From contig JBQDYD010000001.1 of the NCBI GenBank assembly GCA_051967755.1, positions 496,001 through 560,000 of the forward strand: 64,000 nt of DNA. Direction: 5' to 3'. The translations under genes and the position numbers were made by a program. Below the pieces are notes generated by a model, which did not search any database, was not told the DNA's origin, and saw only the letters and a list, made by a program, of their open reading frames with translations. Positions 9,396-18,528 of the stretch are shown piece after piece (the stretch's first letter is position 1; each line of letters opens with the position of its first letter). This DNA is from UBA1672 sp051967755 (GTDB lineage: Bacteria > Pseudomonadota > Alphaproteobacteria > Micavibrionales > Micavibrionaceae).

Positions 9396-11321
9396 ATGAA
9401 TAACAAAAAAGACCAGATGCATCCGGAAGATGTAAAAAATCTGATTATTTTCCTGATTGCGTCTATGGCAATTTGGTTCTTGTTTAATACGTTTATTCTC
9501 AATCCTAAAACGAAAGAGATGAAAGAGGCCAAGAAGGCGCGTGCTGAGCTTCTTTTAAAAGACCCCTCATTATTGGAAGATGTAAAAATTCTGCCGCGCG
9601 CAGAAGTTATTGCGCAGGAAAAGCGTATTACGTTCGAAAATTCCCAAGTTTCGGGGACAATTCCCCTAAAGGGCGCGGTTCTGGATGATTTAAGTTTGAA
9701 TCAGTATTTCAAAACGCTTGAGAAAAAAGAAAAAGTAAATGTTCTTACACCTGATCAAGCCGACGGCACGCGTTACGTGAATTATGGCTGGGTGAGCCGT
9801 GATAAAAATATTAAACTCCCGGATGCCAATACGGTATGGAGTGTACGTGATAATGATGTTCTAAAGCCTGATTTACCTGTCACGTTATTTTGGGATAACG
9901 GTCAAGGCGTTGTGTTTGAACGTGAATTATCAATTGATGATGAGTTTGTTTTTAAAATCACGCAGCGCGTTATTAATAATTCAGGCAGTTATGTGCGCCT
10001 TCATCCATTTGGTCTTGTGACGCAAACAAACCTTCCGCCCGGCCCGCCGCCGCGCTGGATCGCCTATGAAGGACCTATGGGTTTTATCGGGGATTCTCTG
10101 GAGCACATGTCATATACCACCATGCCGAAAGAGCAGGATAAGAAAATTGAAGCATCCCAGGGTTGGATCGGATTTTCCGATAAATATTGGATGACGGCAC
10201 TTATGCCTCAGCAAGGGATGGTCACAAAATACCGTTTTAAGTATACGGCAGATGTGATCAAGGACAAAAACCATAAATTCCAGACGGATTTTACCGGGGA
10301 TGAGGTCATCATAGATAACGGTAGTCAGGAGGAATATACACACCACCTTTATGTGGGTGCGAAAAAGGTTTTAACACTTGAAAAATACCAAGAGGAATTG
10401 GGTGTTCCTAATTTAGATTTGGCCGTTGATTTTGGCTGGTTCTGGTTCTTTACTTACCCGTTCTTCCTTGCGCTGCATTATTTGGGTCTTTTTGTCGGTA
10501 ATATGGGTGTGGCTATTATTCTTCTAACGATTGTTTTGCGAAGTGCTGTATTTCCGCTTACGCGTGTGTCTTATCATTCCTTTGCTAAAATGAAGGTTGT
10601 TGCTCCGCAAATTACTGAGCTCCGTGATAAATATGCGGACGATAAGGAAAAGCTTCAGGCGGAAATCGTGCAGCTTTATCAGAAGGAAGGCGTAAACCCT
10701 ATGTCTGGTTGTTTGCCGATCGTGGCACAAATTCCGATATTCTTTGCATTTTACAAGGTGATTCTGATTACAATAGAGATTCGTCATGCGCCGTTTTTTG
10801 GTTGGATTCAAGACTTGTCAGAGCATGACCCGACCAGTGTGTTTAATCTGTTTGGCTTCTTGCCATACGATGTTTCATTCTTGCCGACAATTGGTGTGTG
10901 GCCATGCATGATGCTTGTCGCCATGCTTATTCAGAAAAAGCTGAACCCGCCTCCGCAAGACTCGACGCAGCGCTTTATGATGAATATTTTCCCGTTCTTC
11001 ATTACTATGGTTATGGCGAAGTTTGCGTCAGGCCTTGTGATTTACTGGACGTTGAGTGCGACTTTATCAGTGATGCAGCAGGCCTATATCATGCGTTCTA
11101 TGGGCGTGCCGATATATCTGTTTAATAAAGATAAATTTGCGGAAGAACAGGAAAGAAAGAGCACCGAAGGCCCTGATGTTCATCCGTTGATGGAAATGGC
11201 AGAGCAAGAAGTTGAGAAGGCTATGTTTGGTGAGGGCGAAAGTGAAGACGGTGCAGATGATGAAGCGCCTAAGCAGACAATCAGCCCGCCGAAACCTAAG
11301 AAGAAAAAGAAGAAAAAATAG
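9396..11321 (+). CDS. yidC: Membrane protein insertase YidC
   Basis: A 641-aa YidC/Oxa1 insertase of Gram-negative type. It has an N-terminal membrane anchor (LIIFLIASMAIWFLFNTFIL), a large periplasmic domain (about residues 60-345) and a five-helix insertase core. The core begins FTYPFFLALHYLGLFVGN and includes the hydrophilic-groove arginine in IVLRSAVFPLT, the cytoplasmic coiled coil after SFAKMK, and the loop GCLPIVAQIPIFFAFYKV. The C-terminus is an extreme poly-lysine tail (KPKKKKKKK), which in some bacteria helps ribosome docking. It is in the rpmH operon, 8 bases before ysxC. Confidence 0.97.
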   Translation: MNNKKDQMHPEDVKNLIIFLIASMAIWFLFNTFILNPKTKEMKEAKKARAELLLKDPSLLEDVKILPRAEVIAQEKRITFENSQVSGTIPLKGAVLDDLSLNQYFKTLEKKEKVNVLTPDQADGTRYVNYGWVSRDKNIKLPDANTVWSVRDNDVLKPDLPVTLFWDNGQGVVFERELSIDDEFVFKITQRVINNSGSYVRLHPFGLVTQTNLPPGPPPRWIAYEGPMGFIGDSLEHMSYTTMPKEQDKKIEASQGWIGFSDKYWMTALMPQQGMVTKYRFKYTADVIKDKNHKFQTDFTGDEVIIDNGSQEEYTHHLYVGAKKVLTLEKYQEELGVPNLDLAVDFGWFWFFTYPFFLALHYLGLFVGNMGVAIILLTIVLRSAVFPLTRVSYHSFAKMKVVAPQITELRDKYADDKEKLQAEIVQLYQKEGVNPMSGCLPIVAQIPIFFAFYKVILITIEIRHAPFFGWIQDLSEHDPTSVFNLFGFLPYDVSFLPTIGVWPCMMLVAMLIQKKLNPPPQDSTQRFMMNIFPFFITMVMAKFASGLVIYWTLSATLSVMQQAYIMRSMGVPIYLFNKDKFAEEQERKSTEGPDVHPLMEMAEQEVEKAMFGEGESEDGADDEAPKQTISPPKPKKKKKKK

Positions 11322-11329
11322 GCGGTCAC

Positions 11330-11965
11330 ATGGAAGAGTTTACAGCCGAAGAAATTGAAGAGGCGCGTATACTCTTCTCGGGGCCGTGTGATTTTATGCT
11401 CGGCGTGGCAGGGTTAAAACAATTGCCTGATGCCGCGATGCCGGAGGTTGCTTTTGCCGGTCGCTCCAATGTTGGTAAGTCCTCATTATTGAATGCCTTA
11501 ACGGGGCGCAAGGCTTTGGCCAGAACATCGAACACCCCCGGCCGCACGCAGGAGCTGAATTTCTTTAACTTAGGTGATTTGCTATATATGGTGGATATGC
11601 CGGGTTATGGCTACGCCAAGGTTTCTAAAGATAAGATTTCGGCTTGGACAAAGCTTATTTTTGCATACTTGAAAGGGCGCCCAACGCTACGGTGCGTTTT
11701 TATTCTTGTGGATGCAAGGCATGGTCTAAAGCCCTCGGATACTGACCTAATGAAGATGTTGGATGAGGCCGCAGTGTCTTATCGTGTGGTTCTAACCAAG
11801 ACGGATAAAGTGAAACGTGAGGGCTTGGAAAAAGTAACCGCTAAAATTCAAAAGCATGTGAAAAATCACCCCGCCGCATATCCTGAGATTACACATACCA
11901 GCAGCGTCAAAGATTTCGGAATCGCGGAATTGAGGTGTATTATTAGATCCTACGGGCAAGCCTAG
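11330..11965 (+). CDS. ysxC: Ribosome-biogenesis GTPase YsxC/EngB
   Basis: 211 aa. G1 motif GRSNVGKSSLLNAL, switch-region NTPGRTQELNFF, G3 DMPGYGYAK, G4 TKTDK and a G5-like HTSSVKD; all are as in the EngB GTPase family needed for large-subunit assembly. It closes the rpmH operon. Its stop codon overlaps the stop of the convergent minus-strand gene by four bases, so no terminator fits between them. Confidence 0.95.
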   Translation: MEEFTAEEIEEARILFSGPCDFMLGVAGLKQLPDAAMPEVAFAGRSNVGKSSLLNALTGRKALARTSNTPGRTQELNFFNLGDLLYMVDMPGYGYAKVSKDKISAWTKLIFAYLKGRPTLRCVFILVDARHGLKPSDTDLMKMLDEAAVSYRVVLTKTDKVKREGLEKVTAKIQKHVKNHPAAYPEITHTSSVKDFGIAELRCIIRSYGQA

Positions 11966-12639
11966 CGATCTGCGACAATCGTATAAAAGCTATATGCATT
12001 AACGGCGCTGTTGCTGACGCATAATGTGCTGTAGCCTTCACACCCCGAACAGGCAGAGATTGTCAGGTCGCTATTGGTGGATGTGTCGACAATATATCGA
12101 TTCATATTCCCTGACAGAGCCGGAATATCTGAGGACCCGGTGATTTTTTTATTAATGGTTTCACATACAGATTTTGTAATTTGGTAGGCCGTTAGAATGA
12201 CATCACTTTGTGTGCTTTTCGTCCATTCCACATTATTGAAACGGCCCAAATACCAACCTGCAACGGGTGTCGTTGCGATTTGCGCTTTGATGCTATCTGG
12301 AATTTTCGCATGAGACAGCCCGCCGCCATTGGGGTGGTATACTTTATGGGCGTAAGGTGCGGTGTTAAAGCCGCTTTGGCTTGGCTTGGTGAAATCTAAA
12401 TCATCAATATCACTGCCACTGATAAGCATTTGATCGATGACTGACTTGGCTTGGGCGCTGTAGGATATCAGTTGCATCGCGTATAGTTCTTTTTGCGCGT
12501 CATCAAGTTCGGTTGTGCCTGCATTTCTGGCCTGACGGGATAAGATAAACCCAAGGCCGGCGAAAAGTGCGATGGCAATTAAAACGTAAATCAGGGCGTT
12601 CCCTTTTTCTGAGGGGCGTTTTGGGAATTTTTTGTACAT
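11962..12639 (-). CDS. Pilin-like single-pass membrane protein
   Basis: About 225 aa. After a short basic stretch (MYKKFPKRPSEKGNALI) comes one hydrophobic helix (YVLIAIALFAGLGFIL) followed by a periplasmic domain with a C-terminal pair of cysteines (ISACSGCEGYSTLC). The layout resembles type IV pilin or PilX-like prepilins, but the cleavage site is not canonical and the identity is unproven. The start is chosen at the ATG preceded by AAAGGGAAC; an open frame extends further upstream without a good ribosome-binding site. It diverges from rmuC. Confidence 0.7.
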   Translation of the reverse strand: MYKKFPKRPSEKGNALIYVLIAIALFAGLGFILSRQARNAGTTELDDAQKELYAMQLISYSAQAKSVIDQMLISGSDIDDLDFTKPSQSGFNTAPYAHKVYHPNGGGLSHAKIPDSIKAQIATTPVAGWYLGRFNNVEWTKSTQSDVILTAYQITKSVCETINKKITGSSDIPALSGNMNRYIVDTSTNSDLTISACSGCEGYSTLCVSNSAVNAYSFYTIVADR

Positions 12640-12725
12640 TAATGTTCCCTTTTTGTTTCTTTTTGGTCTTTCACCGCGTATGCTGGTAACAGAATCGCAT
12701 ATATTATATTTAAAGGCTATCAAAG

Positions 12726-13973
12726 ATGGAATTTGCCGCAAGTTATTATCCTTATCTCGCTGTTGCTGCTTTACTTGGTTTTATTATCGGGGCTGCAATT
12801 GCTTATGCGTCCCAGATGAGACGTGTTGTTAATCTGGAGCGCAGTAATGCCGAGTTTCAGGCACAGGCCGAAGCCTCAAAAGACGCGCTGGATCGCGCGT
12901 CAGAGGCACTGGATTACAGATTTAAAGCAACGGCGCAAGAGGCACTGCAAAAGAGTAACGAGCAATTTTTGCAGTTGGCTCAGGAAAAGCTTAAAGGCGC
13001 GCAAGCAGATGGTGCTCATGATCTGGAGAAACGCCAAAAGGCCATTGATGAATTGGTGAAGCCTGTGCGTGAGAATTTGCAGGCGCTCTCTTCTGCGCTT
13101 GAGCAAGTGAAAGGTACAGATCAGGAGCTACGTAAGGATGTGCAAAACCTCAATCGTGAAACGGCGCGCCTTGTTGGTGCTTTGCGTGATCCGTCTGCGC
13201 AAGGGCTTTGGGGGGAATATATCCTTGAGGGGGTTTTGGAAAAATCTGGTTTGATTAAAGGTGTTCACTATGAAACTCAAATTAGTATCCAATCTGAAAG
13301 CGGTCGACAGCGCCCTGATGCGATTATTAAAATGCAAGATGGGTTTAACATTATTGTTGATTCCAAGGCCCCACTAAATGAATTTGTGAACAAGCTCTCT
13401 GAAAATCTCACTGAGCAAGAGCATAACTCTATTATGCAGAATTTAGCGGCGCAGGTGCGCAATCACGTCAAAAGTCTTGGTTCTAAGAATTATTGGGAAA
13501 ATGTTGAAAGCCCTGATTTCACAGTGCTGTTTCTTCCCTCAGAGCATATTTACTCCATGGCATTGCGCGCTGATCCGTCTTTGGTGGAATTTGCCGCCCG
13601 CCAGAATATCATTATTGCTTCTCCAACGCTTCTTATGTCATTGCTTCGCGTGGTTGGCGTAAGTTGGAGGCAGGTGGAGCTTGTTGAAAATGCGCAGGAC
13701 ATAGCAGAGCTAGGTTATGACTTATATAAACGCTTTTTGAAATTTACAGATCATTTTGAAAAAGTAGGTGATGGTCTTCAAAAGGCGATGAAGAGTTATG
13801 ATTCTGCGATTGGTTCAATGGAGCGGCAAGTCCTGCCGGCTGCACGTAAGTTTAAGGATTTGCAGGGCGCGAAAGTCGGGATAGAGGATGTGAAGGATTT
13901 TGATGCGATTGAAGCTTTGCCACGCCAGCTAAACCTTACGGCTGAGGATGAGAAAGAGAAGAAGCGCGCATAG
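12726..13973 (+). CDS. rmuC: DNA recombination protein RmuC
   Basis: 415 aa. An N-terminal transmembrane helix (YLAVAALLGFIIGAAIAYA) is followed by a long alpha-helical coiled coil (residues about 35-150) and the RmuC nuclease-like core, with LRDPSAQGLWGEYILEGVLEKSGL, RPDAIIKM, IIVDSKAPLNEF and TVLFLPSEHIYSMAL. RmuC limits inversions at short inverted repeats, probably as a PD-(D/E)xK nuclease. It is a single gene between divergent and downstream units. Confidence 0.92.
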   Translation: MEFAASYYPYLAVAALLGFIIGAAIAYASQMRRVVNLERSNAEFQAQAEASKDALDRASEALDYRFKATAQEALQKSNEQFLQLAQEKLKGAQADGAHDLEKRQKAIDELVKPVRENLQALSSALEQVKGTDQELRKDVQNLNRETARLVGALRDPSAQGLWGEYILEGVLEKSGLIKGVHYETQISIQSESGRQRPDAIIKMQDGFNIIVDSKAPLNEFVNKLSENLTEQEHNSIMQNLAAQVRNHVKSLGSKNYWENVESPDFTVLFLPSEHIYSMALRADPSLVEFAARQNIIIASPTLLMSLLRVVGVSWRQVELVENAQDIAELGYDLYKRFLKFTDHFEKVGDGLQKAMKSYDSAIGSMERQVLPAARKFKDLQGAKVGIEDVKDFDAIEALPRQLNLTAEDEKEKKRA

Positions 13974-14020
13974 CTCTAACAACTTGATATTCACGAAGAA
14001 ATCGATTAACACTGTGCCTT

Positions 14021-14569
14021 ATGACAGATTATTCAATTATTACAGTCCCTGATCCCGTCCTTAAAGAGGTAGCGCACCCTGTCGATAAGGTTGATGATGC
14101 CGTGCGCAAGCAAATGGATGGGATGTTACAGACGATGTATGACGCGCCCGGAATTGGGCTTGCGGCAAATCAGGTTGGTTTGTTAAACCGTGTTTTGGTG
14201 ATGGATCTTAGCCATCGCGGAGAGCGCGGTTATGAGGACGATGAAGAGGAAAGCCAGACGCCTGAACCGATTTTTATGGCGAACCCTGAAATCATTTATG
14301 AATCAGAGGAAATGAGCGTTATGGAAGAGGGGTGTTTATCTATTCCGCGTCAACAGGCAGATGTAGAGCGTCCTGCTTTGGTTCGTGTTAAGTATCTTGA
14401 TTATAACGGTAAGGAAGCCGAGCTGGAGGCGAGTGGTCTGTTGTCCCACTGTGTGCAGCATGAAATCGATCATCTTAACGGTGTTCTTTTTATTGATTAT
14501 CTATCATCGCTTAAACGCAACATGATATTGAAAAAGGTACAAAAGCTTAAGAAGCAAAACCTTTTATAG
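14021..14569 (+). CDS. def: Peptide deformylase
   Basis: 182 aa. The three metal/catalytic motifs are present: GIGLAANQVG, EEGCLSIP and QHEIDHLNG (HExxH). It removes the formyl group from nascent N-terminal Met, using iron. An acidic insert (EDDEEESQTPEP) lies between the first two motifs. It is followed after 23 bases by fmt, giving the common def-fmt pair that adds and removes the formyl group. Confidence 0.96.
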   Translation: MTDYSIITVPDPVLKEVAHPVDKVDDAVRKQMDGMLQTMYDAPGIGLAANQVGLLNRVLVMDLSHRGERGYEDDEEESQTPEPIFMANPEIIYESEEMSVMEEGCLSIPRQQADVERPALVRVKYLDYNGKEAELEASGLLSHCVQHEIDHLNGVLFIDYLSSLKRNMILKKVQKLKKQNLL

Positions 14570-14592
14570 TTCATAAATAAAGGGAGGTATAT

Positions 14593-15519
14593 ATGTCTCA
14601 GCACTCTCTCAAAGTCATATTTATGGGAACGCCCGATTTCGCCGCAGTCGCGTTGCAGGCATTGATTGATAGTGACCATGAGGTTATTTGTGCGTATTCG
14701 CAGCCTCCTCGTCCGAAGGGGCGCGGGCATAAAGTGCAAAAATCCCCCGTGCATGAATTGGCTGAAAGCCACAATATCCCTGTTTTTACGCCCGCAACAT
14801 TAAAAGACAAAGATGCGCAGGAGGAATTTGCTGCGCACAATGCGGATGTTGCGATTGTTGCGGCCTATGGGTTATTGCTTCCTATGGCGGTATTAGAGGC
14901 ACCAAAATACGGCTGTTTGAATATTCATGCTTCTTTGTTACCGCATTGGCGCGGTGCATCGCCGATACAGCACGCGATCTGGAAAGGTGATGATGCGTCA
15001 GGTGTGACGATCATGCAGATGGATAAGGGGCTTGATACAGGCGATATGATCTTAAAAGATCAAATCGATATCACCCCGCAGACCACAGCCGCGTCATTGC
15101 ATGACGATTTGGCACAGATGGGCGGCAAGCTTGCTTTGCAAGTACTGGCTGAGCTTACCGAGCGCGGACAAGTTGATGCGGAAAAACAAGATAACGCGTT
15201 AAGCTCTTACGCGCCTCTTCTTAAGAAATCTGATGGTCAGATTAATTGGCAAGACAAGGCCTCTGATATAGATCAGCAGATAAGAGCGTTAAACCCGTGG
15301 CCCGGTGTGTGGGGTGAAATACAGGGTAAACGGTTTAAAATTCTGCAAGCGGACCTTGTTGGTGACCACGCCCAAGGAGAGGTCGGATCAGTTTTAAATA
15401 AAAACGGTGATATTGTGTGTGGGTCTGCTACTGCGCTTCGTATTATCAAGCTGCAGCCTGAGGGTAAGAAAGCAATGGATTTTAATGCGGCACTTAATGG
15501 CGGCTATATTGCCCTGTAA
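14593..15519 (+). CDS. fmt: Methionyl-tRNA formyltransferase
   Basis: 308 aa. The N-terminal formyltransferase domain has MGTPDFAAVALQAL, the tRNA-contact loop RPKGRGHKVQKSPV, catalytic NIHASLLPHWRGASPI, and LDTGDMIL; the C-terminal OB-fold starts near residue 210 (INWQDKASDIDQQIRALNPWPG). It formylates initiator Met-tRNA with 10-formyl-THF. A strong AGGGAGG site precedes the ATG. Confidence 0.97.
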   Translation: MSQHSLKVIFMGTPDFAAVALQALIDSDHEVICAYSQPPRPKGRGHKVQKSPVHELAESHNIPVFTPATLKDKDAQEEFAAHNADVAIVAAYGLLLPMAVLEAPKYGCLNIHASLLPHWRGASPIQHAIWKGDDASGVTIMQMDKGLDTGDMILKDQIDITPQTTAASLHDDLAQMGGKLALQVLAELTERGQVDAEKQDNALSSYAPLLKKSDGQINWQDKASDIDQQIRALNPWPGVWGEIQGKRFKILQADLVGDHAQGEVGSVLNKNGDIVCGSATALRIIKLQPEGKKAMDFNAALNGGYIAL

Positions 15520-15546
15520 TGTCGCATTCGATATGGGTGATCACAT

Positions 15547-16314
15547 ATGACAACACGATATAAATTAACGATCGAATATCGCGGAACCGATTATCACGGT
15601 TGGCAAAGGCAGATTGATGTGCCTTCAATCCAGCAAGCGTTAGAAGAAGCAATTCATGGCTTTAGCGGGCAGGAGGTGCAAGTAATCGTGGCCGGCCGCA
15701 CAGATGCAGGTGTGCATGCTCGTGGTCAGGTCGTTCATGTTGATCTAAGCCCTTTTTCAAAGCCGATGGATGGCTATTCAATCTTAAAAGCGATTAACGC
15801 GCATCTCAGGCCGCAGCCGATTAGCGTGATTGGGGTTGATGTTGTGGATTCGGAATTTCATGCCCGCTTCTCTGCCGTCAACAAACTGTATCAATATCGC
15901 ATCGTCAGTCGCCCTTCTTTTTTAACGATGGATAAGGGGCTTGTTTGGCTTATTAATAAATCATTGGACGTTGATGCCATGAGGGAGGGAGCGCAGTATC
16001 TTCTTGGTCATCATGATTTTAGTACATTTCGAGATTCTGAATGTCAGGCAAAATCCCCTATAAAGACGTTGGATCGTTTGGATTTGACTGTCCGCGAATA
16101 TGATCTATGCGGAGGGGTGGAAATATTGGTTGAAACTGAGGGGCAATCATTTTTGCATCATCAGGTCAGGAATATGGTTGGGACTTTGTCTTTGGTTGGG
16201 CTGGGTAAGTGGAAACCTGAAGATGTGAAAACCGCGCTGGAGCAAAAAGACCGCACCAAGGGTGGCCCCACGGCCCCTGCAGATGGCCTGTATTTAATGC
16301 GGGTGGATTATTAA
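15547..16314 (+). CDS. truA: tRNA pseudouridine(38-40) synthase TruA
   Basis: 255 aa. It opens with IEYRGTDYHGWQRQ, has the catalytic-Asp motif GRTDAGVHARGQVVH, and later FHARFSAVNKLYQYRI and FLHHQVRNMVGTL, the full TruA signature. It modifies U38-40 in the anticodon stem. Its stop codon overlaps the ATG of the next gene (TAATG), showing translational coupling. Confidence 0.97.
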   Translation: MTTRYKLTIEYRGTDYHGWQRQIDVPSIQQALEEAIHGFSGQEVQVIVAGRTDAGVHARGQVVHVDLSPFSKPMDGYSILKAINAHLRPQPISVIGVDVVDSEFHARFSAVNKLYQYRIVSRPSFLTMDKGLVWLINKSLDVDAMREGAQYLLGHHDFSTFRDSECQAKSPIKTLDRLDLTVREYDLCGGVEILVETEGQSFLHHQVRNMVGTLSLVGLGKWKPEDVKTALEQKDRTKGGPTAPADGLYLMRVDY

Positions 16315-16634
16315 TGGAAACGTTGCTGACATATCGAATCTATGTTTATGTGCCTGCCGATATTGTCGATTCTTTTATTAAAGCGGTGAGCCCGCATATT
16401 CCGTCATTTTTGGGTCAGTATGATCATGTCTGCTGGTGGAGTGAAGCAGGAACGGAGCAATATAGGCACATTAAATCGGATCAGATAGAGCAAAAACCAT
16501 CTTGCCGCGTAGAAATGTCATTACCACACGATGACAATATTTTGCATAATTTTATCAATAAGATAGTTATTCCTAACCACCCATGGAAAGAGCCTGTCAT
16601 CACCATTAGTGAACAAAAAATTGTAAAACACTGA
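16314..16634 (+). CDS. Small YqfO/NIF3-like (ferredoxin-fold) protein
   Basis: 106 aa, coupled to truA by a TAATG overlap. It resembles the roughly 105-residue NIF3/YqfO C-terminal-like family: a first beta strand (LLTYRIYVYVPADIVDSFI), then FLGQYDHVCWWSEAGTEQYR, then a final PWKEPVITI, matching the pattern of strand, YDHCxW, and HPYEEPxY. The family has a CutA/PII-like ferredoxin fold, and its function is not known. The resemblance is by eye only. Confidence 0.6.
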   Translation: METLLTYRIYVYVPADIVDSFIKAVSPHIPSFLGQYDHVCWWSEAGTEQYRHIKSDQIEQKPSCRVEMSLPHDDNILHNFINKIVIPNHPWKEPVITISEQKIVKH

Positions 16635-16680
16635 AAATAATGGCAATATGTGCCCCATAAAATATAAATGGTAGGGTAAA

Positions 16681-17379
16681 ATGAAGACGAATGTTTTCTT
16701 ATTGGCGGTGATAGCCTCTTTTGGGCTTGCGTCCTTCACACATGCAAGTGCAGATCATCATGAAGGTGCGGTGGGTTTGCAAAAAGAGATCATGAGTATT
16801 AATCGACTCAAGCCGCTACAAAATCCAAGAAACGAAAGAACCGCTAATATTTTAGATCGGCACGTTTTGGATAGCGGGAGTAAAGTGATCGGCGAGGTCA
16901 CCGATTTGGTCATTGATGCTAAAGGCGCGGTGCGCTCTGTTTTGGTTGATTTTGATCGTCTGCGCCTTGCAAGTCCTGTGTTTTTAAATTCTGAAACACT
17001 AAATATTGAATCTGTAAGTTCCGGTTACAGGCTTTCGCTCGATGAGGATGAGGTTGAGGAGATTTACCCGTCTCTTTTATCTGCCGTAGAGGCCGCGTCA
17101 GGGGATCAGGCGAAGCAGTTTAGCGTCATAAACTTAATCGGTAGTGAGGTTATAACGTCTGACGGATATAAAATAGGACACTTAGATGACATCCTGTTTG
17201 ACCGCGATGGAAAATATGTCAGAAGTACTTATATCGTCATTAATTATAAGACCGTTCATGACAAGGGGTTGGCTGTTCCGCTATCTGTTTTGAATTTTGA
17301 GAAAATGGATGGGCGCACTAAAATCCGCATAGATCAAAAATATGCAGACCTTATCATTAGGCACGCCGAGGAAGGCTAG
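16681..17379 (+). CDS. Exported protein with two PRC-barrel repeats
   Basis: 232 aa. A signal peptide (FLLAVIASFGLASFTHASA) is followed by two similar domains, LDSGSKVIGEVTDLVIDAKGAVRSVLVDF (residues about 58-90) and TSDGYKIGHLDDILFDRDGKYVRSTYIVI (about 160-190). Both have the G-x-x-x-D-(V/I)-h-h-D pattern of PRC-barrel beta folds. Such periplasmic proteins are common in alphaproteobacteria, but their ligand is unknown. Its end overlaps the end of dapE by four bases. Confidence 0.75.
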   Translation: MKTNVFLLAVIASFGLASFTHASADHHEGAVGLQKEIMSINRLKPLQNPRNERTANILDRHVLDSGSKVIGEVTDLVIDAKGAVRSVLVDFDRLRLASPVFLNSETLNIESVSSGYRLSLDEDEVEEIYPSLLSAVEAASGDQAKQFSVINLIGSEVITSDGYKIGHLDDILFDRDGKYVRSTYIVINYKTVHDKGLAVPLSVLNFEKMDGRTKIRIDQKYADLIIRHAEEG

Positions 17380-18512
17380 CTGAAATATCGCTCTAAAATG
17401 CGTGTGAAGATTTTGGTTAAATCCTCTAAATCACTCACGCGGGCATTTTCATTAATTTGATGGATCGTTGCATTTATGCCGCCAAACTCAACAACCGGGC
17501 AATAATTTGTAATAAAGCGCGCATCGGATGTGCCACCGCTTGTTGTGTATTCTGCCGTTTTCCCTGTGATATCATTCACCGCATTTTTAACAATGCCTGA
17601 CCATTCGCCGGGCTGGGTTAAGAAGCTCTCCCCACCGATTGTGATATCAAGCGTATAGTCTTCGCTGACCGCGCTGATTATTTCGTGCAACTTCTTTGAG
17701 AGGCTATCGCCATTCCATGCATCGTTATATCTGATGTTGAAATGCGCTTCGCCATTTGCCGGTATGACATTATCTGCCGTATTACCGACATCGATGGTGG
17801 TAACCTCCAAATTGGTCGGTTGGAAATATGCAGAGCCTTTATCGAATGTATGTTCACACAGGCGATCAAGCATTTTAATCAGGCGTGGCATCGGGTTATC
17901 GGCCAGATGCTGATAGGCGACATGGCCCTGTTTCCCTGATACTTTCAGGGTTCCTGTTAACGATCCGCGGCGTCCTACTTTTATTTCTTGCCCTAAATGG
18001 TCAGGGTTTGTCGGTTCACCGACGAGCGCGACATCAGGGACATGGCCGTTTTCCTGCATCCATTCCAAAACCTTAATCGTTCCGTTAATCGCAGGCCCTT
18101 CTTCGTCGCCTGTAATAAGAAGACTGATAGACCCGTTTGGTGTTTTCGTGTCCAAGAATTTCGATACGGCGGCGGTAAATGCGGCCACAGAACCCTTCAT
18201 ATCACTCGCGCCGCGCCCGTATAGGATTCCATCTTCAATGTGGGGATTAAACGGGCCATATGTCCATGCGTCTTCGGGGCCTGGCGGCACAACATCAGTA
18301 TGGCCGGCATAGCAAATATGCGGTGACCCTTCGCCGTATCTGGCAAAGAGGTTTAAAATGCGATCTTTTCCCTCACCAAATTCCAGCATGTGGCAGGTAA
18401 AGCCGAGTTTTTCAAGCTGTTCGGAGAGGTATGGTAATGCGCCTTCGTCCTTTGGTGTAACGGAAGGGCAGGAAATTAGTTTTTGTGTAAGTTCAATAAC
18501 ATCATAAGGCAT
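17376..18512 (-). CDS. dapE: Succinyl-diaminopimelate desuccinylase
   Basis: 378 aa from the chosen ATG (MPYDVIELTQKLISCPSVTP), the usual DapE length. Zinc and catalytic motifs are visible: CYAGHTDVVPPG, LYGRGASDMKGS, LLITGDEEGPA, VGEPTN and TTSGGTSDARFI. It hydrolyses N-succinyl-LL-DAP to LL-DAP on the way to lysine and peptidoglycan. An in-frame ATG at 18551 would add 13 residues and overlap the upstream gene; neither start has a good ribosome-binding site, which suggests coupling to the upstream gene. dapD lies two genes upstream on the same strand. Confidence 0.95.
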   Translation of the reverse strand: MPYDVIELTQKLISCPSVTPKDEGALPYLSEQLEKLGFTCHMLEFGEGKDRILNLFARYGEGSPHICYAGHTDVVPPGPEDAWTYGPFNPHIEDGILYGRGASDMKGSVAAFTAAVSKFLDTKTPNGSISLLITGDEEGPAINGTIKVLEWMQENGHVPDVALVGEPTNPDHLGQEIKVGRRGSLTGTLKVSGKQGHVAYQHLADNPMPRLIKMLDRLCEHTFDKGSAYFQPTNLEVTTIDVGNTADNVIPANGEAHFNIRYNDAWNGDSLSKKLHEIISAVSEDYTLDITIGGESFLTQPGEWSGIVKNAVNDITGKTAEYTTSGGTSDARFITNYCPVVEFGGINATIHQINENARVSDLEDLTKIFTRILERYFS

Positions 18513-18528
18513 GGCTGGGATAATATGA